A stretch of 64,000 nucleotides of DNA from Chitinophagaceae bacterium (GCA_023957125.1 JAMLHL010000015.1:53442-117441); one strand, 5' to 3'. Positions 44,501 through 53,886 are shown, counted from the first letter of the stretch. Made by a program: numbers and translations. The notes: generated by a model from the sequence alone, not told the origin.

Positions 44501-47398
44501 CTACCCCTTTCCCCCCAACTCATCTTTTAAATAAAAACCCGTATAGCTTTCTTTGCATCTGATCAGTTCTTCGGGTATGCCTTCAAACAGGATCCTGCCA
44601 CCGCCATCGCCGCCCTCCGGCCCGAGATCTATGACGTGATCCGCGACTTTTATCACATCCATATTGTGTTCAATTACCAAAACGGTGTTCCCCCGGTCCA
44701 CCAGCTTATTCAACACCGCCAATAAATATTTAATGTCTTCAAAATGCAAACCGGTGGTGGGCTCATCTAAAATATAAAAGGTCTTCCCGGTGTCTTTTTT
44801 GGCCAGCTCGGTGGATAACTTTACCCTTTGCGCTTCACCACCACTAAGGGTAACCGCGTTTTGTCCTAATTTAATATAGCCCAGGCCTACATCCTGAAGT
44901 ACCTTGATCTTCCGGTACAGGTAAGGCACCACCTGGAAAAACTCCACTGCTTCATCCACCGTCATCTCGAGCACATCACTGATGGATTTCCCTTTATATC
45001 TTATCTCCAGGGTTTCCCGGTTGTACCGTCTGCCTCCGCATTTTTCGCATGGCACATACACATCCGGTAAAAAGTTCATTTCAATTACGCGCATGCCGCC
45101 ACCCTCACATACATCGCACCGGCCGCTTTTTACATTAAAAGAAAACCGGCCGGCGTTATATCCCCTGATCTTCGCTTCCGGAACAGCGGCAAACAATTGC
45201 CGGATGTCGGTAAAAAAACCGCAATAGGTGGCAGGATTGCTCCTGGGCGTGCGGCCGATCGGCGACTGATCTATCTCAATGACTTTATCAATATGTTCCA
45301 AACCTTTTATGGAGGAGTAGGCTAAGGGCTGCAGCCTGGATCCATACGCATGTTTACTGAGGATAGGATACAGGGTTTCGTTGATCAGTGTTGACTTACC
45401 GCTGCCACTTACCCCGCTTACCACAATAAATTCTCCCAGCGGAAATTTCACATTCAGTTTTTGCAGATTATTACCGGAAGCGCCTTTGATCTCAAGAAAT
45501 TTTCCATTACCCTTACGACGTTCGTCCGGAACGGGAATGCGCCGGTGTCCGTTCAGATAAGACGATGTTAGTGTGTCCAGTTTCAACAATTCAGCCGGTT
45601 TGCCGCGCGCTACCACTTTCCCGCCATAGTATCCTGCCCGCGGGCCTATGTCCACCAAATAATCTGCCGCCAGCATAATATCCCGGTCGTGCTCCACTAC
45701 CAGGATGCTGTTGCCAATATCCCGGAGGTTCTGCAGCGCGGTTATCAACCGGTGATTGTCCCGCTGATGCAGTCCGATAGACGGCTCGTCAAGAATATAA
45801 GTGATGCCCTGCAACTGCGAACCTATCTGGGTGGCCAATCGTATCCTTTGCGATTCCCCTCCACTGAGGGTACGTGTTGGCCGGATAAGCGTCAGGTAGG
45901 TCAAGCCTACATCCAATAAAAAACCGAGCCGCGCCCGGATCTCTTTGATGATGTCTTTAGCAATTACATTCTGCTTGGGCGACAAGCGGTCTTCAATACC
46001 TTCAAACCACTGCATCAGGCCGGTCAGGCTCATCTCACTCAGTTCCGCAATATTTTTCCCGTCTATTTTAAACCAAAGACTTTCTTTCCGGAGCCTGGCG
46101 CCGCCACAGGCATTACACGGTTTCAGCTCCATGAATTTTTCCGTCCATTGCTGAATAAATTCACTGGAGCCTCCCGCAAACCATCTCTTGAGCTGATTGA
46201 CGATCCCTTCAAACTCTGACGCATATACATGCCCGTTACCGCCGGTATCTTCAAAGCTCATATCCATCTCTACCGTACCGCCTTCGTTACCGAAAAGAAG
46301 CAGGTTCACCACTTTTTCGGGCAGTTCCTTAATGGGCGTATCCAGGCTGAATTTGTTTTTCCGCGCCAACTGCTGCACCTGCCGGAATGCAAAAGCCTCC
46401 CGCTCTTCGCCCAAAGGGGCAATGCCTCCCGCGTTCACCGATAACGCAGGATCAGGAATGACTTCCTCCATATTCACCTGATAAACCGAACCCAATCCTC
46501 TGCAAACCGGGCAGGCGCCATAGGGGGAATTAAAAGAGAAGCTGTTGGGAGAAGGTTCTTCGTAAGAGATGCCGGTGTCTTCACACATGAGCATCTTGGA
46601 ATAGAATATATCCCCCGCATCGGTTTTGCCGTTTGCCGGGCTTACAAACAACAGGTCTTTACCCATTTTCAACGCCTGCTGTACGCTTTGGCTAATCCGC
46701 ACTTTATATTCATCTTCCACCTGCAGCCGGTCAATCACCACTTCAATATCGTGAATCTTATACCGGTCAACCTGCATTTTTGGGGTGAGGTCTTTAATTT
46801 CGCTATCTACCCTTACTTTCAGGAAACCTTTTTTTCTAATTTCTTCAAAGAGTTCGCGGTAATGACCTTTCCGGCCCCGCACTACAGGTGCCAGGAGCGT
46901 GATCTTTTGCCCTTTAAACCGTTTGAAAATATTCTCGACGATCTCTTCCTCACTCCATTTCACCATCCTTTTGCCGGTATTGTAGGAATAAGCCTCTCCT
47001 ACCCTCGCATACAGCAGTCTTAAAAAATCATAAATTTCGGTTACGGTCCCCACCGTAGAACGTGGATTTTTATTGGTGGTTTTTTGTTCGATGGAAATAA
47101 CCGGTGAAAGCCCGGTAATTTTGTCCACGTCCGGGCGTTCCATATCCCCGATAAACTGGCGGGCGTAGGCGCCGAAAGTTTCCATATACCTGCGCTGCCC
47201 CTCGGCATAAATCGTATCAAAAGCCAGGGAAGATTTGCCGCTGCCGCTGATCCCCGTAAACACCACCAACTTATTCTTTGGTATACTGATATCTATATTT
47301 TTCAGGTTGTGTACCCTTGCTCCATACACATCTATGTGCTCATGATCCATTGCCTCCTTTTCCATACCCGGCGCCTTTTTTTGCTTCGCTTTCATCAT
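44501..47398 (-). CDS. uvrA: Excinuclease ABC subunit UvrA
   Basis: About 965 residues. A DNA-damage-recognition ATPase with two ABC modules: Walker A motifs GISGSGKSSLAFD and GVSGSGKSTLINE, ABC signatures TLSGGESQRIRLA and TLSGGEAQRVKLS, Walker B in ILDEPSIGLHQRD and ILDEPTTGLHFED. Zinc-binding Cys sets are CPVCRGLG/CNACGG and CDVCEGGG/CEKCGG. The frame stays open to 47491, but that extension is coded by the repeat. Starts at 47398, 47395 or 47350 (MDHEHIDVYGARVHNL) are realistic; a near-consensus -7 box (TAACTTCG, 47407-47414) would give a very short leader. Confidence 0.94.
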   Translation of the reverse strand: MMKAKQKKAPGMEKEAMDHEHIDVYGARVHNLKNIDISIPKNKLVVFTGISGSGKSSLAFDTIYAEGQRRYMETFGAYARQFIGDMERPDVDKITGLSPVISIEQKTTNKNPRSTVGTVTEIYDFLRLLYARVGEAYSYNTGKRMVKWSEEEIVENIFKRFKGQKITLLAPVVRGRKGHYRELFEEIRKKGFLKVRVDSEIKDLTPKMQVDRYKIHDIEVVIDRLQVEDEYKVRISQSVQQALKMGKDLLFVSPANGKTDAGDIFYSKMLMCEDTGISYEEPSPNSFSFNSPYGACPVCRGLGSVYQVNMEEVIPDPALSVNAGGIAPLGEEREAFAFRQVQQLARKNKFSLDTPIKELPEKVVNLLLFGNEGGTVEMDMSFEDTGGNGHVYASEFEGIVNQLKRWFAGGSSEFIQQWTEKFMELKPCNACGGARLRKESLWFKIDGKNIAELSEMSLTGLMQWFEGIEDRLSPKQNVIAKDIIKEIRARLGFLLDVGLTYLTLIRPTRTLSGGESQRIRLATQIGSQLQGITYILDEPSIGLHQRDNHRLITALQNLRDIGNSILVVEHDRDIMLAADYLVDIGPRAGYYGGKVVARGKPAELLKLDTLTSSYLNGHRRIPVPDERRKGNGKFLEIKGASGNNLQKLNVKFPLGEFIVVSGVSGSGKSTLINETLYPILSKHAYGSRLQPLAYSSIKGLEHIDKVIEIDQSPIGRTPRSNPATYCGFFTDIRQLFAAVPEAKIRGYNAGRFSFNVKSGRCDVCEGGGMRVIEMNFLPDVYVPCEKCGGRRYNRETLEIRYKGKSISDVLEMTVDEAVEFFQVVPYLYRKIKVLQDVGLGYIKLGQNAVTLSGGEAQRVKLSTELAKKDTGKTFYILDEPTTGLHFEDIKYLLAVLNKLVDRGNTVLVIEHNMDVIKVADHVIDLGPEGGDGGGRILFEGIPEELIRCKESYTGFYLKDELGGKG

Positions 47399-47429
47399 AA
47401 GGGATGCGAAGTTACTAAAAAAAGGCACG

Positions 47430-47612
47430 GTTGGGTTGCAGGGAAGCAGGTTGCAGGAGACAGGGAGCAAGTTGCAAGTTACAGGTTGCAAGGAACAAAC
47501 CTGAAACCTGAGACCTGAACCCTGAAACCTACAACCTGAAACCTACAACCTGAAACCTGCGACCTGAAACCTGCGACCTACTCCCTGCCACTTGCTACCT
47601 GCAACCTGCTAC
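47430..47612. repeat. 7/14-bp periodic intergenic repeat upstream of uvrA
   Basis: Four contiguous 14-bp units of form CCTGAAACCTACAA or CCTGAAACCTGCGA lie at 47521-47576, with related copies from about 47500. The left part (47430-47490) is the inverse phrase (GGTTGCAGG, AGGTTGCA), so the two sides pair imperfectly. It lies between the TlpA-like gene end and the uvrA start. Confidence 0.75.
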
Positions 47613-48859
47613 TCATTTACCAGTTCGCCGATTATTTCTTCAAATTCTTTTTTATATTGTTCATAACGAATACCCGTGGCGGGACCATCAAACCCGGTAT
47701 GTATCTTCCTGATATTTCCTTTTTTATCAAGAAAGATCGTCGTTGGAAATGCTTTAATCTTCTCCAGTTGCGGCAGGGTCTTTTCCGTTCGCAGGGAGTC
47801 GGACACCGATACGCCGGGAATCAAAACCGGGTACCGGATATTAAACCTCTTTACAAACGGTTGCAGCGCCTTTCTTGCAGTTTCAAAATCCGGACTCAAT
47901 TCAAAAGCAAGACCTATAAATTCAACCCCTTTATTTTTGTAATATTCGTAATTGCCCGATATAAAACGCGCTTCATCCATGCAGTTCGGGCACCAGGAGC
48001 CCATGATCTGGAGAACGATGACTTTGTTTTGAAACCGCTGGTCCGCAACAGAAACAAGATTGCCATTCATATCCGGGTAACTGAAACCGGGTTTTGTTGC
48101 GCCGGGCTTTAATTGGGTCAATGCGTATTCGTCAGGCAGGGATGCTTTGTCATCTTTTTTTGCCACCCAGGTCTGGGTACCGAAGCCTCCCGAATAATAC
48201 TTCCCTTCCGAAATGGTTTGCCCGTTTTCGATCTTAGCCACAAATAATTTTGCCCCGGCGCCGTCGAATCCAGACAGATAAAGACTATCGCCCGTAACAA
48301 CCCCTTCAAGAAACCGATAGTCCCCCGTGGAAGTCCGAAAAGTACCCGACAGATGTGTGCCATCCTGAGTGAATTCGCCCACCGCTTCGTTCATTCTGCC
48401 ACCCCTGCCGGTAAACAGCACCGCCCATCTTCCCGAAATATTATATGCAGGCGCTACGGATACCGGGAAACGCTCTCCCTGGTTAAAGATCGCCACAAAA
48501 GGAAGCTTTTGTTGTCTTTTTCCGTAATCCCTCACCCAGGTACCCGACAGGTTGTTGTTTTCTATTCTCGCAAGCAGCGATGATTCAAAAAAGGGCAGAC
48601 GAATATAAACGGAATCATTGTTGACGGAGATCTCATCGGCCAACAACCGGTCATTTCCGTTAACGATGTACATAATCTTCTTTCCTGAACTATCTCTTAC
48701 CTCTGTTATAAAAACAATTTCCTGCCCGTCCGGACGCTGTAAAGCAAACCGGTAAATACCGTTTTTAAGTACCTGCGGCCCGGGATGCCATCCCGTTATC
48801 AACACCATTAACAACGACGCTACCAGGTACAGGTATTTTTTTGAAATATTCTTTGTCAT
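47609..48859 (-). CDS. TlpA-like thioredoxin-domain protein of a SusC/SusD operon
   Basis: A 416-residue exported protein (signal MTKNISKKYLYLVASLLMVLITGW). Residues about 25-235 form a beta-rich part that reads as repeated lipocalin-like or DUF4369-type strands (LSGTWVRDYGKRQ..., LSGTFRTSTGDYRF). The C-terminal thioredoxin/AhpC-TSA domain carries the redox pair Cys290-Pro-Asn-Cys293. Such proteins reduce or exchange disulfides in the periplasm. It lies 54 nt after susD but behind a strong hairpin. A role in handling thiol- or disulfide-containing substrates fits the polycysteine leader of this operon. Confidence 0.82.
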   Translation of the reverse strand: MTKNISKKYLYLVASLLMVLITGWHPGPQVLKNGIYRFALQRPDGQEIVFITEVRDSSGKKIMYIVNGNDRLLADEISVNNDSVYIRLPFFESSLLARIENNNLSGTWVRDYGKRQQKLPFVAIFNQGERFPVSVAPAYNISGRWAVLFTGRGGRMNEAVGEFTQDGTHLSGTFRTSTGDYRFLEGVVTGDSLYLSGFDGAGAKLFVAKIENGQTISEGKYYSGGFGTQTWVAKKDDKASLPDEYALTQLKPGATKPGFSYPDMNGNLVSVADQRFQNKVIVLQIMGSWCPNCMDEARFISGNYEYYKNKGVEFIGLAFELSPDFETARKALQPFVKRFNIRYPVLIPGVSVSDSLRTEKTLPQLEKIKAFPTTIFLDKKGNIRKIHTGFDGPATGIRYEQYKKEFEEIIGELVNE

Positions 48860-48877
48860 GTTTTATTTTTTTTAAAA

Positions 48878-48905
48878 GAGGAGGCGTTGCCGGCAACGCC
48901 TCCTC
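48878..48905 (-). terminator. 28-bp perfect palindrome between susD and the TlpA-like gene
   Basis: GAGGAGGCGTTGCC (48878-48891) is followed without spacer by its exact inverse complement (48892-48905). On the minus strand the stem is followed by TTTT and then A-rich DNA. It begins 8 nt after the susD stop and ends 18 nt before the next ATG. It is either a terminator with readthrough or an RNA-stabilising 3' hairpin. Confidence 0.65.
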
Positions 48906-48913
48906 CCGGAAGA

Positions 48914-50353
48914 TTAATGGATATCAAACCAGAGTTTGGTGGTCAGCAGATCCGGCCCCTGGCGGGTTACCGCCTCTTTATAGTTTTTTCCATTGAGCGA
49001 TTGCTCGGTTCCGGGGTATATAAATCTTACGGGGATCTGCCCGGAAAGTGCCCCTGCTACCGGCGCTGTTAATTCGGGGTAGTCCAGCCTTCTCCATTCG
49101 GCAAAGGCTTCCAGCCCCTGGCCATATAAGGCAATCCATTTTTGCTCCCCGATGGACTTCCTGAAATTGGCCGGATCAAACTGAACGGCAGCCTGGGAAA
49201 GATAGTCGTCTATCGAAGGCTGCGATATATTGTATTGCTCCAGCGAAGCGCGGATGGCGTTCAGATATAATTGATCCGCATCTTCATTGGTAAACCCACG
49301 TGCGGCCGCTTCGGCACGGTCGAACAAAAGTTCCGCATAGCTGAAAATAACGGCCGGCGCACCGGGATCCCGAAAATAATCTCCCGGGCGGGAGGTTTTG
49401 GCGAACCCGAGAATGCTGGCATCGGAATTACTCAACCCGTTGGGAACGCCGATGTATTCAGGGCTGGTGGCCACATCGGGGCGGCTGGCATAAACCGGCA
49501 GCCGGGGGTCGTTCAGCTCATATAATTTATCCACCAGGGTTTTGCTGACCCGGTAGTCGTTCCTTGTTTCAAAACTCGCGCTGACGGGGTTTTGCTGCGG
49601 CGACGTGAGATAGATCAACCGGGCAATATCGTCGTTGGAACTGATAAAAGGATCTCCTTCATTTTTAAGGTCATCTATCTCCTGCCTGGCCCGTTCGGGT
49701 TCCCGGTCCGCGATTCTGAGGGCTATCCTCAGGCGGAGGGAATTACTCAGTTTTTCCCATTGGGAAATATTGCCGTTATAGATGATGTCGCCGGCAATGG
49801 CTTTCCCTGACGGATCCAGTATTTGTTTTGCCTTTTTCAGGTCTTTCAGAAGCCCGGGATATATGTCTTTTTGCGCGTCATACGAGGGCGTGATATAATC
49901 GTCAATATTTCCCGCCTCGCTATAAGGTATATCGCCGTAGGCATCCGTAAGCAAAAGAAAGACCCAGGAACGCAGCACTAAGGCCACCCCCCGGTAATTA
50001 GGCGATATCAGGGAGTCCGGAGATTCAATGATCCGGTTGAACGAGGAGATGCTCTGTGCATATCCCGTTGACCAGAGGCTGGTGAAGCTACTGTTAGAGA
50101 AGATGAACCTGTCTTCTTCGGTGTATTGGATTTTGGCCCACTGCTGCACAAAAAGCAGACTCGAGTTCATGTTATTCGTTACGCCCCAATAAAGATCTGC
50201 CGTGGTTTTGATGGCGCCCGTGAGCAGGTAATCCGGCTGGGCATTTTCCGTGGCGTTCGGATTAATGTTGGCTTCCGTCAACTGCTTTGCGCAGGAAACA
50301 CCGGTTAGGATTAAGACCGAAAATAAGATGATATGGAAATAATTTTTTTTCAT
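48914..50353 (-). CDS. SusD-like outer-membrane lipoprotein (SusD-like_2 type)
   Basis: A 479-residue lipoprotein with lipobox ILTGVSCAK. The sequence follows the SusD-like_2 family (NINPNATENAQPDYLLTGAIKTTADLYWG, LRSWVFLLLTDAYGDIPYSEAG, GEQKWIALYGQGLEAFAEWRRLDYPEL). It pairs with the SusC just upstream (11 nt gap). The substrate is unknown; no polysaccharide-degrading gene is in the operon. Confidence 0.9.
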   Translation of the reverse strand: MKKNYFHIILFSVLILTGVSCAKQLTEANINPNATENAQPDYLLTGAIKTTADLYWGVTNNMNSSLLFVQQWAKIQYTEEDRFIFSNSSFTSLWSTGYAQSISSFNRIIESPDSLISPNYRGVALVLRSWVFLLLTDAYGDIPYSEAGNIDDYITPSYDAQKDIYPGLLKDLKKAKQILDPSGKAIAGDIIYNGNISQWEKLSNSLRLRIALRIADREPERARQEIDDLKNEGDPFISSNDDIARLIYLTSPQQNPVSASFETRNDYRVSKTLVDKLYELNDPRLPVYASRPDVATSPEYIGVPNGLSNSDASILGFAKTSRPGDYFRDPGAPAVIFSYAELLFDRAEAAARGFTNEDADQLYLNAIRASLEQYNISQPSIDDYLSQAAVQFDPANFRKSIGEQKWIALYGQGLEAFAEWRRLDYPELTAPVAGALSGQIPVRFIYPGTEQSLNGKNYKEAVTRQGPDLLTTKLWFDIH

Positions 50354-50364
50354 GATTCAGTGTT

Positions 50365-53300
50365 TTAAAATTTCAGGACGATGTTGAAACCATAGCTCCG
50401 GGTGGTTGGAAGAGAAAGACTTTCCAATCCCTGGGCATTGCCGGTATTGAAGGCCGTTTCGGGGTCTATATCGGGAACGTTTTTATACAGGATCAGGAGG
50501 CTTCTTCCTGCCAGCGATACCGATGCGCCCGTTAAGCCTATCTTTTGAAAAAGGCGCGCCGGCAGATCATAGCCGAGGATGATCTCTCTCAATTTCACAT
50601 AAGAAGCGTCAAAAACGTTGGCTTCATCAATAGTTCTGAAGGATTTATAATACGACTGTGCCGGCAGGATGGTTTCATTGGTTTTGCCGTCGGCAGTCAC
50701 GCCCTTAAAGATGATGCCGTCATCATAGAGGGTTTCGCCGTTTGGCCCCGTTGCGGCGCCGGCAGCCGCTGCTGAAGTTCCGTTTGTCTTTTCATCATTC
50801 GGGTAGTAATAGTACAGTCCGCCAAAATCGGCTCCCCTGCCGGGAAGGGTTGACGCAAGTACGCCGGTATAAGTACCTGTAGCGTAGGTACCATTATAAA
50901 TTGAACCGCCGATGCTGGCGTCCACCAATACACTCAGTTTCAGATTCCCGTAAGCGATGGTATTGGAGATACCGCCTATCCAATCGGCAGGAAATTTTCC
51001 CAATACTTTTTTATTAGGATCTCTTTGAGGCGTTCCTGTGTTGTCAACGACGATATTCCCTTTAGCATCTCTTAGAAATGCGTTGCCGAACAGGGTTCCG
51101 TACGGTTGTCCTACCGAAGCGATCACCTGCGCCGAATTGGAGCCAATCACATAGTTTTCCAGGAGCCCTTCTTTATCCAGCTCCACTACCTGGCTGCGGT
51201 TGGCAGCATAATTCAGGTTGATATCCCATTTTACAACGCCTCTCACCGGGGAGAGTCCTAATTGAATTTCCACTCCCCTGTTGTTGATCTTCCCGGCATT
51301 CAGCAGTTTGGAACGGTAGCCGGTGGACGGACTTACATCCACGGCCAATATCTGGTTATAGCTGTTGCTGTTGTACAGGCTGATATCGAAACGGATCCGG
51401 CTGTCTGATAGTTCAACTTCGGTCCCGAGTTCGGTAGAGCTGGTTGTTTCGGGTTTCAGATCGCGGTTCATATACGTGGAAGAAGGCAGCAATTGCGGGC
51501 TGGCGCCATAAGGCGCGCCGAAAAGGTAGGTGTTCACCAACTGGTAGGGATTGGCTTCCTTACCTACCTGCGACCATCCGCCGCGAAGTTTGGCATAGGA
51601 AAGGAAATCGCTTTTGATCCGGAATGCTTCCGTCAGAATAACACTTCCATTAAAGGAGGGATAAAAGAAAGAACGGTTCTGCGGGGGCAGGGTGGATGAC
51701 CAATCATTCCTGCCGGTGATATTCAGAAATGCATAATTCTTAAATCCGATTTGCGCGGAGCCGAACAGGCTGTAGGTTTTTAGTTCATAATAATCGTTGG
51801 ACGACTGCAAGGGATCCCTTGAATTGGTAAGGGAATACAGTTTTGCTACTGCAAGCCGCGGAGCTACCTGGTCGTTTTCTTCATAATATTTACTCCGGAT
51901 GTTTCCGCCTCCAAGCAGGTTGATGGACAGGTTATGGCTAATATCTTTATTGAAGTTTAAAGTAGCTTCCGTGTTATTTTCATTTACAGTAAACGATTCC
52001 TCCTCATACGAACCATAAGGCGTACCATTGGTTCCGTAAGCTACCTTTAACTTGCGCCGGTCGTTATAATAATCGTTTCCCGATCTGAAATTTAAATCCA
52101 GGTGGTCGGTTATCTTATAATTAAACCCTGCGCTCCCGATAATACGGGCGCGTTTTTGCTGTACCGTATTTTCATAAGCTACCCAATAGGGATTGCTGTA
52201 ATAGCTGTTGTTCCAGTTGAACGTATTACCGTCTTCATCAAGATAGTTTTTCAGCCGGCTGATGTCCACCTGCCGGCCAAACCAGGTAAACTGGAGCATG
52301 GTGCTGGTAGCTCTTTTTCCCCCGGCTCCGGGAAGGTTGGCGGCGTTATTCAGTAAATAATTGGCATTTACATTAAAGCTCAATCTTCGGGTAAGCCTGA
52401 GCGTTGTATTCAGTGAAAAATTGTTTTTGTCCTGGCTTGAATTGGGGATCACGCCATTTTGTTTAAAGTTGTTGAAAGAGAGGCGATAATCAAATTGTTC
52501 GGTGGAATTGGAAACGGATATCCCGTTGCTGATGATATTACCGGTTCTGAAAAAATCGCGCACATTATCCGGGTGCGCCACAAAGGGTACCGGTTCTCCG
52601 TTGGAATAGAACTGCGGGATCAGCCTGCCGTCGAGCCGGGGACCCCAGCTTTCATCGGTGCCATCGTTGATACCGCCGCCTTTACCGTCCACATAGGAAA
52701 ATTTCCCATCGGAACCCTGTCCGAAAGCATTTTGATATGCCGGCAGGGTCAGCAGGTTTTCAAAAGAAACATTTGAACTGACGGTGATCCCCAATCCCTG
52801 GTTGCTTTTACCGGTTTTCGTATTGATGAGGATAACTCCTGCGGCCGCACGCGACCCATACAGAGCTGCAGCATTCGGCCCTTTCAGTACACTAATGGAT
52901 TCTATGTCGTTGGCATTGATATCGGAAATCGCGTTCGCAAAGTCGCGTGAACCTCCGGCGCCTAACTGCGAATTGTCCACCGGCACGCCGTCCACAATAA
53001 ATAAGGGTTGATTATTTCCTGAAATAGAGGTTTCACCCCTGATGATGATCCTGGACGATCCCATATCGCCCTGGCTGTTGGTAATTCTTACCCCGGCAAC
53101 CCTGCCCGACAGGGCGTTGACAAGATTGGGTTCCTTTGCTTCCGAGAGCTCTCTTGCCTTCACTTCCTGAACGGCATAACCCAGGGATCTTTTCCGGCGG
53201 GCAATGCCCAAAGCGGTCACCACCACTTCTTCCAGCCGGCCGTCATCGGGTTCCAGCGTCACCTGAACATAAGCGCCGGCACCGCGGATATCCAGTTCTT

Positions 53301-53544
53301 TGGTTTTAAAACCTACATAGGAAATGACCAGGACATTGTTTTCGGGTATTGAGATGTGAAAACGTCCGTTTTCATCGGAAAGTGTACTGGCGCGAAAACC
53401 GGGAGAAGTTACGGAAGCGCCGGACAACGGCTGCCCGGTGGACCCGGAAGTAATGGTTCCCCGGATCTCTGACAATGACGATTGGGCCGAAACCGAGTAA
53501 AGAATAAAATTAAATAATATCAGTATTTTAAATTTTTGATACAT
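50365..53544 (-). CDS. SusC/RagA TonB-dependent receptor without STN domain
   Basis: A 1059-residue outer-membrane transporter. Signal peptide (MYQKFKILILFNFILYSVSAQ), beta-sandwich CarboxypepD_reg domain (IRGTITSGSTGQPLSGASVT), TonB box (GRLEEVVVTALG), plug (AKEPNLVNALSGRVAGVRI, QPLFIVDGVPVD) and beta-barrel ending SYGFNIVLKF. It has no STN domain and no sigma/FecR pair, so it must be controlled differently from the first SusC. The 220-nt leader before it carries a polycysteine open reading frame. Confidence 0.92.
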   Translation of the reverse strand: MYQKFKILILFNFILYSVSAQSSLSEIRGTITSGSTGQPLSGASVTSPGFRASTLSDENGRFHISIPENNVLVISYVGFKTKELDIRGAGAYVQVTLEPDDGRLEEVVVTALGIARRKRSLGYAVQEVKARELSEAKEPNLVNALSGRVAGVRITNSQGDMGSSRIIIRGETSISGNNQPLFIVDGVPVDNSQLGAGGSRDFANAISDINANDIESISVLKGPNAAALYGSRAAAGVILINTKTGKSNQGLGITVSSNVSFENLLTLPAYQNAFGQGSDGKFSYVDGKGGGINDGTDESWGPRLDGRLIPQFYSNGEPVPFVAHPDNVRDFFRTGNIISNGISVSNSTEQFDYRLSFNNFKQNGVIPNSSQDKNNFSLNTTLRLTRRLSFNVNANYLLNNAANLPGAGGKRATSTMLQFTWFGRQVDISRLKNYLDEDGNTFNWNNSYYSNPYWVAYENTVQQKRARIIGSAGFNYKITDHLDLNFRSGNDYYNDRRKLKVAYGTNGTPYGSYEEESFTVNENNTEATLNFNKDISHNLSINLLGGGNIRSKYYEENDQVAPRLAVAKLYSLTNSRDPLQSSNDYYELKTYSLFGSAQIGFKNYAFLNITGRNDWSSTLPPQNRSFFYPSFNGSVILTEAFRIKSDFLSYAKLRGGWSQVGKEANPYQLVNTYLFGAPYGASPQLLPSSTYMNRDLKPETTSSTELGTEVELSDSRIRFDISLYNSNSYNQILAVDVSPSTGYRSKLLNAGKINNRGVEIQLGLSPVRGVVKWDINLNYAANRSQVVELDKEGLLENYVIGSNSAQVIASVGQPYGTLFGNAFLRDAKGNIVVDNTGTPQRDPNKKVLGKFPADWIGGISNTIAYGNLKLSVLVDASIGGSIYNGTYATGTYTGVLASTLPGRGADFGGLYYYYPNDEKTNGTSAAAAGAATGPNGETLYDDGIIFKGVTADGKTNETILPAQSYYKSFRTIDEANVFDASYVKLREIILGYDLPARLFQKIGLTGASVSLAGRSLLILYKNVPDIDPETAFNTGNAQGLESLSLPTTRSYGFNIVLKF

Positions 53545-53752
53545 CGTATTTTGTTTGAAGCGCTAAAAAATATTGCTGCTGTTTTATAATGATCACCGAA
53601 TAGCGCACCGTCACCGGATGGCTTACACGTCCATCGCGGAGGCAGCGTACCCCGAAGTTGAATCGGATACAGCATATCCGGCAACCAGAACTACTATTGA
53701 CAAAAGCCTTTAAGACTTTTGCAGTTCAATGTGTAGATAGAAAAATAAAATC

Positions 53753-53773
53753 TTGTTGAAAGGAGATCAACAA
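53753..53773 (-). promoter_or_regulatory. Hairpin overlapping the last Cys codons of the leader peptide, candidate attenuator
   Basis: On the minus strand TTGTTGA (53773-53767) pairs with TCAACAA (53759-53753) over a 7-nt loop. GATTTTATTTTT follows. The first arm covers the final Cys codons and stop of the 39-codon leader frame. The stem has only two G-C pairs, so on its own it is weak; nearby sequence offers other pairings. Confidence 0.4.
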
Positions 53774-53886
53774 CAATTGCAACAACAGCAACAGCAGGAA
53801 ATATCTGCAGAAGAAAACGGGAAAGAAAAAGACGGAATAGTGGAAACCGGTGAATCAACATCGGCGGTTTCCCTGGCTGTATTCAT
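53767..53886 (-). CDS. 39-residue leader peptide ending in a polycysteine tract
   Basis: ATG at 53884-53886, stop TGA at 53767-53769. The first 30 residues (MNTARETADVDSPV, then STIPSFSFPFSSADIS) are polar with Ser, Pro and Phe. The last nine are CCCCCCNCC, coded by alternating TGC and TGT. It lies about 46 nt after a predicted transcription start and 222 nt before susC. Runs of one codon just before a stop are the hallmark of leader peptides that sense aminoacyl-tRNA supply, here for cysteine. The alternative is a secreted or modified Cys-rich peptide. It is seen directly; its expression is inferred. Confidence 0.65.
   Translation of the reverse strand: MNTARETADVDSPVSTIPSFSFPFSSADISCCCCCCNCC

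Noticed and set aside
47399..47491. N-terminal extension of UvrA (MQPVTCNLLPVSCNLLPC...)
   Set aside because: Coded by the intergenic repeat; normal UvrA starts fit 47350-47398.
47521..47576. Possible CRISPR array
   Set aside because: Contiguous 14-bp tandem units without spacers, in a hairpin arrangement.
53545..53766. Known riboswitch (SAM, cobalamin or TPP) upstream of susC
   Set aside because: I could not match conserved cores of these classes; only short alternative stems are visible.
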